Under the pieces are notes generated by a model that was not told the DNA's origin, ran no database searches, and worked only from the letters and a program-made list of their open reading frames with translations. Positions 46,410-55,612 of a stretch of 64,000 nt of DNA are shown here, piece by piece. The stretch's first letter is position 1, and each line of letters begins with the position of its first letter. The DNA lies in contig CAVPUM010000002.1 in NCBI GenBank assembly GCA_963708855.1, forward strand, positions 1 to 64,000, in the 5' to 3' direction. Made by a program: the position numbers and the translations under genes. Origin of the DNA: CAIWHR01 sp963708855. Lineage in GTDB: Bacteria; Pseudomonadota; Gammaproteobacteria; Burkholderiales; Casimicrobiaceae.

Positions 46410-47320
46410 ACTGCCGTCGGAACAGGATCCCGGCGCCACGGACCTGCGCGCGGTGCGCCGACATTTCGCTCGGGCTGCCGCGACCTACGACGGTGCGGCG
46501 GTCCTGCAGCGGGAAGTCGGGCGGCGGATGGCCGAGCGACTCGACGTGGTGAAGCTCGCGCCTGCCGCCATCCTCGACGCGGGCTGCGGCACCGGCGACG
46601 CGCGGGCGGAGCTGGCGCTGCGGTATCCGGCCGCGCGCCAGGTCGGGCTCGATGTGGCGCTGCCGATGCTCGGCGTGGCGGCGGCCAAGGCCGGGCAACG
46701 GCGATCCGGGCTCGCCCGCATGTTTTCGGCGCTCACGGGCGCATCCGGCGGCGGGCAAGCGGATTTCGTCTGCGGCGACGTCGCCGCGCTGCCGTTTGCG
46801 GGAGGGTCCTTCGACCTCGCATGGAGCAACCTGATGCTGCAGTGGGTCGGCGACCTGCCGGCGGCGCTCAAGGAACTCGGCCGCGTATTGCGCCCCGACG
46901 GACTCGTCACGTTCTCGACGTTCGGCCCCGACACGCTGCGGGAATTGCGCGCGGCCTTCGCCGGCATCGACCGCCACACGCACGTCAGCCGGTTCACCGA
47001 CATGCACGACATCGGCGACATGCTGGTCGGCGCGGGTTTCGCCGACCCGGTGATGCACATGGAGCTCTTCACGCTCACCTACGCCGATGCTCCGGCGATG
47101 CTGCGCGACCTGAAGGCGATCGGGGCGACCAATGCCACTCGGGCGCGGCCGCGCGCGCTGATGGGCCGGGCGCGCTGGGAGCGGGCGTTGACCGCGCTCG
47201 ACGCGGCGCGGCGGGACGGCCGAATTCCGGCGACGTACGAAGTGATCTACGGCCACGCGTGGAAAGTGGCCGCCGAAGCGGACCGCGGACGGCCATGCGA
47301 TCGTGCGGTTCGATGTTTAG
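46399..47320 (+). CDS. bioC: malonyl-ACP O-methyltransferase, frame break at the extreme 3' end
   Basis: This SAM-dependent methyltransferase of about 306 residues starts biotin synthesis by methylating malonyl-ACP. It shows AATYDGAAVLQREVGRRM near the N-terminus, the SAM motif ILDAGCGTGDA, then SFDLAWSNLMLQWVGDL and FSTFGPDTLRELR. Close to the end the expected text ADGHAIVRFDV-stop is in another frame (stop 47318-47320). One missing C near 47283 explains it. Without correction the frame runs to 47442 with an unrelated tail. The window between this stop and 53446, where bioD starts, holds the alternative oxidase block. Confidence 0.9.
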
Positions 47321-47577
47321 CCACATCGCCGATAGGGTTATATTTCATGGTGCGCGAGACGCTAATTGGCGACAACAATTCTCCGGGCTGCGTACTCGTC
47401 GTGCCCACTTTCCATTGGCTTCCAATCGCTGAAGTGTTATGAGACACTCGACCGCGGCACGGCATTCAAGTAGTTCGGGCGAGGTCGTAGCGCACCCAGC
47501 GATAGCGCCTGCATTCCATAGTACTTCGACGGCAACAAGAGCTCGCGATCGAGCCACCGTCGAGACTGGAGGAAACG

Positions 47578-48153
47578 ATGAATTGCCTCTACTATCTCGC
47601 GCCCACGCTCGAGAGCACGCATCGGATTTCCGATGACCTGCATGCCGCGGGCCTGAAGGATTTCTTCCTTCACGTCATCTCCAAGGACGAATCCGGACTG
47701 AAACAGGAACATATCCACTCCAGCAATTATCTGGAGACGCTGGACATTGTTCGCGATGGCTTCATCGGCGCGGCCATCGGTGCGGCAGCGGGACTGGTCG
47801 GCGCCGGATTGCTGATGTACTTCGCGCCGTTCGGTCCCGACGTTCCCCATTACGTCTATTTCGTGATCGTCGCGGTGGCCACGATGTTCGGCGCGTGGGA
47901 AGGTGGCCTCACCGGGATAGCCACGGAGAACAAGAACCTCAGGAAGTTCCACCGCGACATCGAGGCCGGCAAGTTCCTGATCCTGATCTATGCGCGGAAG
48001 GAGCAGGGCGCCGCGGTCAGATCCCTGATGCGCACCCGGCATCAGGAAGCCGAGTTCGTCGCCGTCCACAAGCATTTCATCAACCCGTTCCGACCTGTCA
48101 GGCGAAGGCACCACGCTCCGCAAGGCCATGAAAGCGCATTGCAGCGGGACTGA
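47578..48153 (+). CDS. unknown membrane protein with two hydrophobic helices
   Basis: This 191-residue protein begins MNCLYYLAPTLESTHRISDD after a strong GGAGGAAACG site. Two membrane helices lie at about 64-82 (a Gly/Ala-rich GAAIGAAAGLVGAGLLMYF) and 91-112 (YVYFVIVAVATMFGAWEGGL). The C-terminal half (FHRDIEAGKFLILIYARKEQ) suggests a regulatory alpha/beta domain. Homologues of this form occur in proteobacteria without a known role; no function is assigned. It is first in the block inserted between bioC and bioD, and the oxidase subunit II gene starts 141 bases later. Confidence 0.7.
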   Translation: MNCLYYLAPTLESTHRISDDLHAAGLKDFFLHVISKDESGLKQEHIHSSNYLETLDIVRDGFIGAAIGAAAGLVGAGLLMYFAPFGPDVPHYVYFVIVAVATMFGAWEGGLTGIATENKNLRKFHRDIEAGKFLILIYARKEQGAAVRSLMRTRHQEAEFVAVHKHFINPFRPVRRRHHAPQGHESALQRD

Positions 48154-48294
48154 GCGCTTGTCCGTCAGCCAATTGCTGCTCCCGCCTGGCCACCAGCGCC
48201 TGAGGGAGGCCAGGATCGTCGTCCCGTCCGGCTGTTCGTAAATTTCACCCGTTGTCACCCGCGAAATTCCTTCCAATCAACCGGGGCCACAGCC

Positions 48295-49654
48295 ATGGTC
48301 GTAGCAATCGCATTGGTCTTGCTGGTCGTTGGCTCCGTCCTGTTTCATTACCTGAGTCCGTGGTATTTCACGCCGATCGCATCCAATTGGGGCACGATCG
48401 ACGACACGGTGACGATCACGTTCTGGGTGACCGGGTTCGTCTTCGTCGCCGTCAATCTGTTCCTGGCCTATTGCGTGGTTCGCTACCGGCACGCCAAGGG
48501 AAAGCGGGCGATGTACGAACCCGAGAACAAGAAGCTGGAGGGGTGGCTCGTCGTCTTGACGACGGTGGGAGTCGCCGCGATGTTGGCCCCCGGGTTGGTG
48601 GTTTGGGCGAAATTCGTCGACGTTCCGAAAGACGCGGCGGTGTTCGAGGTAGTTGGCAAGCAGTGGCACTGGGGCTATCGCTTTCCCGGAAACGACGGCG
48701 TGCTCGGCACTGTCGACGCCCGGTTCGTCAGCGACACGAATCCGTTCGGGCTCAATCCGGACGACCCGCGCGGCCAGGACGATGTCCTGATTGCGAGCCC
48801 GGAGGTTCACCTCCCCATGGGGCAGGCCGTTCAAGGCGCTGCTCCGCTCCGTAGACGTTCTGCACAATTTCACCGTCCCGCAGTTCCGGGTCAAGATGGA
48901 CTCTGGTGCCAGGGCTGGTGACCCACGTCTGGTTCACCGCCACACGAGCCGGGAAATTCGACGTGCTCTGCGAAGAATTGTGCGGCGTTGCCCATTTCAC
49001 CATGCGCGGCAAAGTCGTCGTGGAAGAAGAGTCCGCGTTCCGGGCCTGGTTGAACAGCTATCCGACATTCGCGCAAACCTCGGCACGAATCGCCGGCAAT
49101 GCAGGCGCGGGCGAACCGCTCTATGCCGTGTGTGCTGCCTGCCATGGCCTGCAAGGGGAGGGCAATGCCGCGCTGAATGCGCCGAAATTGAGCGGGCAGG
49201 GAGATTGGTATCTGAAACGGCAATTGCAGTACTTCAAGAGCGGCGCGCGCGGTGCGCACGAAAAGGATGCCTTTGGCAAGATGATGGCGCCGATGGCGGC
49301 GACGTTGGCCGACGACGCTGCCATCGATAACGTCGTCGCCTTCATCAAGACGCTTGCCGGATGGTCCTGCCCCGGCCACGGTGGCGACGAATGCGGACAG
49401 CGGCCCGACGCTCTATGCGACCTGCGGGGCGTGTCACGGTATCGATGGGCGGGGCATACAGGCAACGAACGCACCACGCCTCAAGGGCATGAGCGATTGG
49501 TACATGGTCACGCAATTGAAGAACTTCAAACACGGCGTTCGTGGCGCGCATGCCAAGGACCTGTACGGCCCGCAGATGGTATCCATGGCCGCGATCGCTG
49601 CCCGATGACCGGGCAATCGACGACGTCGTTGCCTACATCAACACGTTCAAGTGA
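48295..49654 (+). CDS. coxM: alternative cytochrome c oxidase subunit II with two fused cytochrome c domains (CoxM-like), frame-broken
   Basis: About 450 residues when frames are joined. Two membrane helices (VVAIALVLLVVGSVLF; FWVTGFVFVAVNLFLAYCVV) precede the CuA cupredoxin domain (WHWGYRFPG; HNFTVPQFRVKM; CEELCGVAHFTM with both Cys, His and Met ligands). Two class I cytochrome c domains follow, with haem sites CAACH and CGACH. Frames change at about 48830, 48900, 49370 and 49600. The two-haem tail should pass electrons from a soluble donor or directly from the bc1 complex to CuA. It is unlike the canonical subunit II at 54448, which has one haem domain. Confidence 0.82.
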
Positions 49655-49703
49655 GACCCGAACGAATCAGGCGTGATGACGAAATGGCGGAAAGGAAACA
49701 GCA

Positions 49704-51620
49704 ATGACCTACGTTGCGCATGACGAATCGGCTTTCGTTCCCCCCGTCGAAGTCGAAGAGGCGGAGCTCTACCATCCGAAAACGTTCATCGGCAAGTACA
49801 TCTGGAGCCAGGACGCCAAAGTCATCGCGGTCCAGTACTCGATCACCGCGATCGCGGTGGGGTTGGTGGCATTGGTGCTGTCGGGAATCATGCGGCTGCA
49901 GCTGGGATTTCCGAACACCTTTTCCTTCATCACGCCGAGCACCTACCTTCAGTTCGTCACCATGCACGGCATGATCATGGTCATCTACCTGCTCACCGCG
50001 CTGTTCCTGGGCGGCTTTGGCAACTACCTCATCCCGCTGATGGTGGGCGCCCGCGACATGGTGTTCCCCTATGTCAACATGGTCAGCTACTGGGTCTATC
50101 TGTTCGCCGTGCTGTTGCTGATGGCGAGCTTCTTCGTGCCGGGCGGGCCCACGGGTGCCGGCTGGACCCTGTACCCGCCGCAGGCCATCCTCTCGGGCAC
50201 GCCGGGGGCGAATTGGGGAATCATCCTGATGCTCGTTTCCCTGGCCTTCTTCATCATCGGATTCACGATGGGCGGATTGAACTATGTGGTGACCGTGTTG
50301 CAGGCGCGTACGCGCGGGATGACGATGATGCGATTGCCCTTGACGATATGGGGCATTTTCATGGCCACGATCCTGGCGCTGCTGGCCTTTCCCGCGTTGT
50401 TCGTCAGCGCCATCATGATGACGCTGGACCACCTGCTGGGAACGAGCTTCTTCATGCCCGCCATCGTCGCGCAGGGACAACCACTTGCCCACAACGGCGG
50501 CAGCCCGGTGCTGTTCCAGCATCTGTTCTGGTTTTTCGGCCATCCCGAGGTCTACATCGTCGCTCTGCCGGCGTTCGGCATCGTCTCCGACCTGATCAGC
50601 GTCAATGCCAGAAGAAACATCTTCGGCTACCGGATGATGGTCTGGGCGATTCTGGCGATCGGCGGCCTCAGTTTCATCGTGTGGGCGCACCACATGTACG
50701 TCAGCGGCATGAACCCGTACTTCGGGTTCTTTTTCGCCACCACCACGCTGATCATCGCCGTTCCGACGGCGCTCAAGGTCTACAACTGGGTGCTGACACT
50801 GTGGCGTGGCGACATACACCTCACCGTTCCCATGCTGTTTGCCATCGGCTTCGTTTTCACCTTTGTCAACGGCGGGTCTGACGGGCCTGTTCCTGGGAAA
50901 CGTGCCCGTGGATCTCCCGCTGTCCGACACCATGTTCGTGGTCGCCCATTTCCACATGGTGATGGCGGTGTCACCGATCTTGGTGGTGTTCGGGGCGATC
51001 TATCACTGGTACCCCAAGGTCACCGGGCCGGATGCTTAACGACACGCTGGGCAAATTCCACTTCTGGGTCACGTTCCTCGGAACCTATGCCATTTACTAT
51101 CCGATGCATTACCTCGGGATACTGGGCGTGCCGCGCCGGTACTATGCGATCGAGAATACGGACTTCATTCCCCAGTCGGCGCACTCGCTTGAACGCCGGC
51201 ATCTACGATCGCAGCGTTGATCGTGGGCGCCGTCCAGCTGGTGTTCCTGTACAACCTGTTCGGAGCTATTTCAAGGGCAAGCCATCGGGCGGCAACCCCT
51301 GGCGCGCCACGACGCTGGAGTGGCAGACCCCGGACACGCCGCCGAAGCACGGCAACTTCGGCCCGACGCTGCCCGTGGTCTACCGCTGGGCGTACGACTA
51401 CAGCGTGCCCGGCGCCGCCGAGGACTTCATTCCGCAAAACCAGCCGCCGGCAGCGAGAGCCGCCGGCGCCATAGGGAGCGCAGTCGTGACCTACGCATTG
51501 CTGTTCCTGAGCGCCATCATGGCCGTCGTTGTGTGGTGGCTGGCTCGGCATCACGCTGAATGTGGCTCCCTGGAAGGCGCAGACGCCGGATTGAAATCGC
51601 TCGCGGCAACGGTGAGCTGA
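49704..51620 (+). CDS. coxN: alternative cytochrome c oxidase subunit I (CoxN-like), frame-broken
   Basis: Haem-copper oxidase catalytic subunit, about 620 residues. It shows haem a His in FVTMHGMIMVIY, the CuB/cross-linked site FWFFGHPEVYIVALPAFG, HH of FIVWAHHMYVSG, and, after a frame break near 50876, the haem ligands in FVVAHFHMVMA. The rest (KFHFWVTFLGTYAIYYPMHYLGI; VYRWAYDYSVPGAAEDF) is spread over three frames with breaks near 51030, 51200 and 51258. The end is uncertain: 51620 in the last frame, or 51594 in the frame reading NVAPWKAQTPD. It is A-type by the Glu of HPEVYI. Confidence 0.82.
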   Translation: MTYVAHDESAFVPPVEVEEAELYHPKTFIGKYIWSQDAKVIAVQYSITAIAVGLVALVLSGIMRLQLGFPNTFSFITPSTYLQFVTMHGMIMVIYLLTALFLGGFGNYLIPLMVGARDMVFPYVNMVSYWVYLFAVLLLMASFFVPGGPTGAGWTLYPPQAILSGTPGANWGIILMLVSLAFFIIGFTMGGLNYVVTVLQARTRGMTMMRLPLTIWGIFMATILALLAFPALFVSAIMMTLDHLLGTSFFMPAIVAQGQPLAHNGGSPVLFQHLFWFFGHPEVYIVALPAFGIVSDLISVNARRNIFGYRMMVWAILAIGGLSFIVWAHHMYVSGMNPYFGFFFATTTLIIAVPTALKVYNWVLTLWRGDIHLTVPMLFAIGFVFTFVNGGSDGPVPGKRARGSPAVRHHVRGRPFPHGDGGVTDLGGVRGDLSLVPQGHRAGCLTTRWANSTSGSRSSEPMPFTIRCITSGYWACRAGTMRSRIRTSFPSRRTRLNAGIYDRSVDRGRRPAGVPVQPVRSYFKGKPSGGNPWRATTLEWQTPDTPPKHGNFGPTLPVVYRWAYDYSVPGAAEDFIPQNQPPAARAAGAIGSAVVTYALLFLSAIMAVVVWWLARHHAECGSLEGADAGLKSLAATVS

Positions 51621-52160
51621 CCCTGCTCCCGGTGCAGGTCGGCCTTGGGGTGTTTCTCGCGGTCGCCACGTCGCTGTTCGCGCTGCTTATCAGTGCCTAC
51701 CACATGCGAATGATGGAGGACGACTGGACCACGCTCGACCTGCCCGCGCGTGCTGTGGCTCAACACCGGCGTGCTGATCCTGGCCAGCGTCGCCATGCAA
51801 TGGACACGCGTTGCGGCACGACGGGGACAGCCTGGACGGCGTGAAAAAAGGCCTGCTGGCGGGAGGCGCCTTCACCTCTGCCTTTCTGGCCGGACAGCTT
51901 TGGGCCTGGCAGCAACTGGATGCGTCGGGGCACTATACGTCCGCCAATCCCGCATTCGCGTTCTTCTTCCTGCTCACGGCGTTGCACGGCCTGCACCTGG
52001 TGGGCGGCCTGTGGGTCTGGGCCAGGACGACCACCGGGCGTTGCGCGGCGTCGAGGTCGGCAAGGTCCGCCTGAGCGTGGAGCTGTGCACCGTGTACTGG
52101 CACTATCTGCTGCTGGTTTGGGCGGTCTTGTTCGCGGTATTGCTGCACACACACAGCTAA
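51560..52160 (+). CDS. coxO: cytochrome c oxidase subunit III-like (CoxO), frame-broken
   Basis: This membrane protein of about 200 residues has five or more hydrophobic helices. Its fragments are LPVQVGLGVFLAVATSLFA, LLISAYHMRMMEDDW, LWLNTGVLILASVAMQW, GAFTSAFLAGQLWAWQQL, ALHGLHLVGGLWVWARTT and YWHYLLLVWAVLFAVLL. All are typical of the first of two subunit III genes in coxMNOP operons. Frames change at about 51750, 51825 and 52040. ATG 51560 lies in the end of coxN, so the genes overlap; the first ten residues may be mis-framed. Confidence 0.75.
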
Positions 52161-52175
52161 AGGGAGTCAATCCAC

Positions 52176-52901
52176 ATGACGCAACCCGCGCTTGCGAGTA
52201 CGGGACATGCCCTTCCGCTATCCGACGGCATGCCAGGTGTCGTCGCCGACTGGTCGTCGGACCAGCGCGCGTTCAAGAACGTCCCCTGGGGCAAGGCGAT
52301 GATGTGGATCTTCCTGCTCAGCGACACCTTTATCTTCAGCTCGTTCCTGATCTCGTACATGACGGTGCGGATGTCCACGCAGGCCCCGTGGCCCAACCCC
52401 AGCGAAGTCTTCGCGTTGACCATCGGGGGCCAGAGCATCCCGCTGATCCTGATCGCGATCATGACGTTCGTCCTGATCAGCAGCAGCGGGACCATGGCCC
52501 TGGCCGTCAACTACGGCTATCGCAAGGACCGCGTCAAGACCTTCTGGCTGCTGCTGGCCACCGCGGTGTTGGGCGCCACGTTCGTGGGAATGCAGGCCTT
52601 CGAGTGGACCAAGCTGATCGTGGAGGAGGGCGTGCGTCCCTGGGGCAACCCGATGGGCGCGGCGCAGTTCGGCGCGAGCTTTTTCATGATCACCGGCTTT
52701 CATGGCACCCACGTGTCGATCGGCGTCATCTTCCTGATCATCGTCGCGATCAAGGTGCTGCGGGGCGACCTCGACAAGGAGAAGCCGGGCTTCCTGACCG
52801 GCAGGAAGGGTAACTACGAGATGGTGGAGACGATGGGCCTGTACTGGCACTTCGTCGATCTGGTTTGGGTATTCATCTTCGCGGTCTTCTATCTCTGGTA
52901 A
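52176..52901 (+). CDS. coxP: cytochrome c oxidase subunit III (CoxP-like)
   Basis: This intact 241-residue subunit III homologue has about five helices. It begins with a polar N-terminus, then WGKAMMWIFLLSDTFIFSSF with the family's LLSD motif. It continues with the conserved FVGMQAFEWTKLI, FFMITGFHGTHVSIGVIFL with the lipid-binding His, and the final YWHFVDLVWVFIFAVFYLW. It completes the coxM-N-O-P gene set. The whole operon faces the same way as the bio genes around it. Confidence 0.88.
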   Translation: MTQPALASTGHALPLSDGMPGVVADWSSDQRAFKNVPWGKAMMWIFLLSDTFIFSSFLISYMTVRMSTQAPWPNPSEVFALTIGGQSIPLILIAIMTFVLISSSGTMALAVNYGYRKDRVKTFWLLLATAVLGATFVGMQAFEWTKLIVEEGVRPWGNPMGAAQFGASFFMITGFHGTHVSIGVIFLIIVAIKVLRGDLDKEKPGFLTGRKGNYEMVETMGLYWHFVDLVWVFIFAVFYLW

Positions 52902-52908
52902 GAAAATC

Positions 52909-53316
52909 ATGGCACACGCAGAAGGGCAGCACGCTCCCGCCGCAGCGCACGGACATGCCGCGGCAGGAAAGCACCACGTCGAGGGACAGCAGCATCCGCT
53001 CGGCGTCTACTTCAAGATCTGGGGCTTGCTGTTCGTGCTGAGCGCCGCGTCGTACGCAGTCGACTACTTCCACGTCCAGGGTTACCTCCGGTGGTCGCTT
53101 ATCATCGTGTTCATGCTGTTGAAGGCGGGGCTCATCGTCGCGGTCTTCATGCACATGCTCTGGGAGCGGCTGGCCATGGTCTATGCCATCCTGGTCCCGC
53201 CGCTGCTGCTGCTGGTCCTGCTGGCGATCGGGGCGTTCGAAGCGGACTACACGTTCCTGACGCGAGGCACGTTCTTCGGCCCGGCAGTGGCGGTGGTGCC
53301 GGCAAAGCACCCGTAA
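52909..53316 (+). CDS. cytochrome c oxidase subunit IV family protein
   Basis: This 135-residue protein has a His/Ala-rich N-terminus (about 1-30) and three membrane helices (IWGLLFVLSAASYAVDYF; LRWSLIIVFMLLKAGLIVAVFMHML; ILVPPLLLLVLLAIGAF), as in prokaryotic COX4. It follows coxP by seven bases and ends the alternative oxidase operon. The role is presumably structural or in assembly. Confidence 0.85.
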   Translation: MAHAEGQHAPAAAHGHAAAGKHHVEGQQHPLGVYFKIWGLLFVLSAASYAVDYFHVQGYLRWSLIIVFMLLKAGLIVAVFMHMLWERLAMVYAILVPPLLLLVLLAIGAFEADYTFLTRGTFFGPAVAVVPAKHP

Positions 53317-53445
53317 ACCGCGACCTGGAGTTCTCGCCGTTGGGCGATCCCGGCCGGTCTATCGTGCACGGGGAACCACGCACGAACAGGTTCCTGACCC
53401 GGTTGGCGAAACTCCTCGAGTGAGCGCGTGACGCGACCGCGCGAC

Positions 53446-54138
53446 ATGGCCCGCGGCATCTTCATCACGGGCACCGACACCGGCGTCGGCAAGACCGTCG
53501 TCGCGACCGCGCTGCTTCGCGCGTTGGCTGGCGCGGGGTGCCGGGCAGTTGGCATGAAGCCGGTGGCGGCCGGCCTCGCCTTGGGCAAAACGGTGCATGG
53601 GGACGCGCTGGCGCTCATTGCCGCGGGCAACGTCGCCGCGGCGCCCGCCGACGTCAATCCGTTTGTGTTCGCTCCGCCGATCGCCCCCGAACTTGCTGCC
53701 AGGGCTGCCGGCGCGACGATCGACTTCGACCGTATCGCCGCGGCATACGCGCGGCTCGCCACGATGGCGAACGCGATCGTCGTCGAAGGTGCCGGCGGGG
53801 CGCTGGTCCCGCTCGGGCGCGGCACCGATATGCTCGACATTCCGGCGCGCCTCGGTCTGCCCGTGCTCCTGGTGGTCGGCATCCGGCTGGGCTGCCTCAA
53901 TCACGCGCTTCTTTCGGCGCTCGCAATCTCGGCCCGCGGCCTTCGCTTAGCGGGCTGGGTCGCAAACCGGATTGATGTGGACATGCGCGAAGGCGATGCG
54001 AACGTCGCGGCGCTTGTCGACCGCCTGCCCGCACCGCTTTGCGCCGATTTTGCGTGGCGCACGGGAGGCGCGCCGGCATTCACGGTCGACGGCGCGACAT
54101 TGCGCGAACTCGGGTTCGCCTTGCCCGCAGACGATTGA
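53446..54138 (+). CDS. bioD: dethiobiotin synthetase
   Basis: This 230-residue ATPase closes the ureido ring of dethiobiotin. The P-loop is ITGTDTGVGKT (residues about 6-16). Substrate segments are MKPVAAG, EGAGGALVPLG and WVANRID. ATG 53446 was used; a GTG at 53428 would add six residues. It lies 6.1 kb from bioC although its pathway partners are contiguous, because of the intervening oxidase block. BioA is not in the window. Confidence 0.92.
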   Translation: MARGIFITGTDTGVGKTVVATALLRALAGAGCRAVGMKPVAAGLALGKTVHGDALALIAAGNVAAAPADVNPFVFAPPIAPELAARAAGATIDFDRIAAAYARLATMANAIVVEGAGGALVPLGRGTDMLDIPARLGLPVLLVVGIRLGCLNHALLSALAISARGLRLAGWVANRIDVDMREGDANVAALVDRLPAPLCADFAWRTGGAPAFTVDGATLRELGFALPADD

Positions 54139-54447
54139 CGGTGCCTGGCGGTTGTGTCGAGAGCGTTTGCCGCGTGCTTGATCCGTGCTAGACTTTCGCG
54201 CCTTTTGCCGCAACTCGGCGTGGCGCAAGGGCCGACCATGGCCCGACGCATCGCGCACGGGCCTTGCCGCACAGGTCTGCGTAGGACCGGACCACGAGAC
54301 TGCTGCAGGGTGCCGGACTCCCTCCGTTCCCCCTCCTATTTCGGCGGTTCGCCTCGGCGGAGCATGTCGTGTGCTACGGGGTGACGCGGGAAGACTGGGG
54401 ATTCCGGCAGGATTTTGAGACAAACGTAAGACGCGATCGAGGGACGC
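54139..54447. other. intergenic stretch upstream of the aa3 oxidase operon
   Basis: This spacer of 309 bases separates bioD from ctaC on the same strand. It contains a plausible sigma-70 promoter at its 5' side (listed separately) and no recognised gene or repeat. The last 80 bases have a more AT-rich, purine-rich run (TTTTGAGACAAACGTAAGACG) leading to the GAGGGA ribosome-binding site. Confidence 0.5.
54167..54194 (+). promoter_or_regulatory. possible promoter of the aa3 oxidase operon
   Basis: TTGCCG (54167-54172) and TAGACT (54189-54194) match the -35 and -10 consensus at four of six bases each, with a 16-base spacer. The leader to the ctaC start would be about 250 bases. Confidence 0.4.
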
Positions 54448-55579
54448 ATGGCGTTTACCGAATTCAAGGCCCTGTTCCGGCTGCTGCTGGCGGGGCTCGA
54501 CACTTGCGCTGGCCGGTTCCGGCACGGCGCACGCCGCCCCGGAGTGGAACCTGCAGTCGCCCGTGACGCCGATCGCGCGCCAGATGTACGACCTGCACAC
54601 CTTCATCTTCTGGATCTGCGTCGTCATCTTCGTTGCCGTCTTCGGCGTGATGTTCTACTCGATGTTCAGGCACCGGAAGTCATTGGGGCATCAGGCTCAC
54701 CCGTTTCACGAGAACACGATCGTCGAGATCGTCTGGACCGTGATTCCATTCCTTATCCTCCTCTTCATGGCATTCCCGGCGACGAAGACCATACTCGCCA
54801 TGAAGGATACGTCGGCACCCGGCTTGACGATCAAGGTCACCGGCTACCAGTGGAACTGGAACTACGACTATCTGCAGGACGGCTTCGGTTTCTACTCGAA
54901 CCTCTCCACGCCCGTTGCGCAGATCGAGAATCGCGCACCCAAGGGTGAACATTACCTGCTCGAGGTCGATAATCCGCTGGTCGTGCCGGTCGACACCAAG
55001 GTGCGCCTCCTGATCACCGCCGGCGACGTGATCCACGCTTGGTGGGTTCCCGCATTCGGCGTGAAGCAGGATGCGATCCCCGGCTTCGTCCGCGACACCT
55101 GGTTCAGGGCGGAAAAGGTCGGCGTCTATCGCGGCCAATGCGCCGAGCTCTGTGGCAAGGCGCACGGCTTCATGCCGATCGTGGTCGAGGTGAAATCGAA
55201 GGACGACTACGCAAAGTGGGTGGACGAGCAGAAGAAAAAAGCGCCTGCCGCCGCCGACCCGAATCGGATATGGGAATTGAAGGACCTCATTTTTGCCGGC
55301 GAGAGGGTTTACGCCGCCAATTGCGCCGCCTGCCACCTGGCGAGTGGCAAGGGTGTTCCGGGGGCGTTTCCGGCGCTGGACGGCTCGAAGGTCGTCACCG
55401 GGCCGAAAGCCGCACAAATCGCGCTGGTGCTGAACGGTAAGCCCGGGACCGCAATGCCGCCGTGGACGCAACTGTCCGACGCTGACCTGGCCGCGGTCAT
55501 CACGTATACGCGCAATGGCCTGGGCAACAAGACTGGCGAAGTGCTGCAGCCGTCCGAGATCAGGGCCGCGCGTCGGTAG
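54448..55579 (+). CDS. ctaC: cytochrome c oxidase subunit II with C-terminal cytochrome c domain
   Basis: Main aa3-type subunit II, about 375 residues. ATG 54448 begins a signal peptide whose second half (ALAGSGTAHAAPEWNLQ) is in another frame; one indel near 54505 joins them. Two helices follow (FIFWICVVIFVAVFGVMFY; IVWTVIPFLILLFMAF). The CuA site reads YQWNWNYDY, HAWWVPAFGVKQD and CAELCGKAHGFM. The tail has a single cytochrome c domain (CAACH near residue 290; Met ligand in GTAMPPW). It receives electrons from cytochrome c. Confidence 0.9.
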
Positions 55580-55612
55580 GGCCCGCCCAATTCGTTCTGG
55601 AGACTTCGAGAG

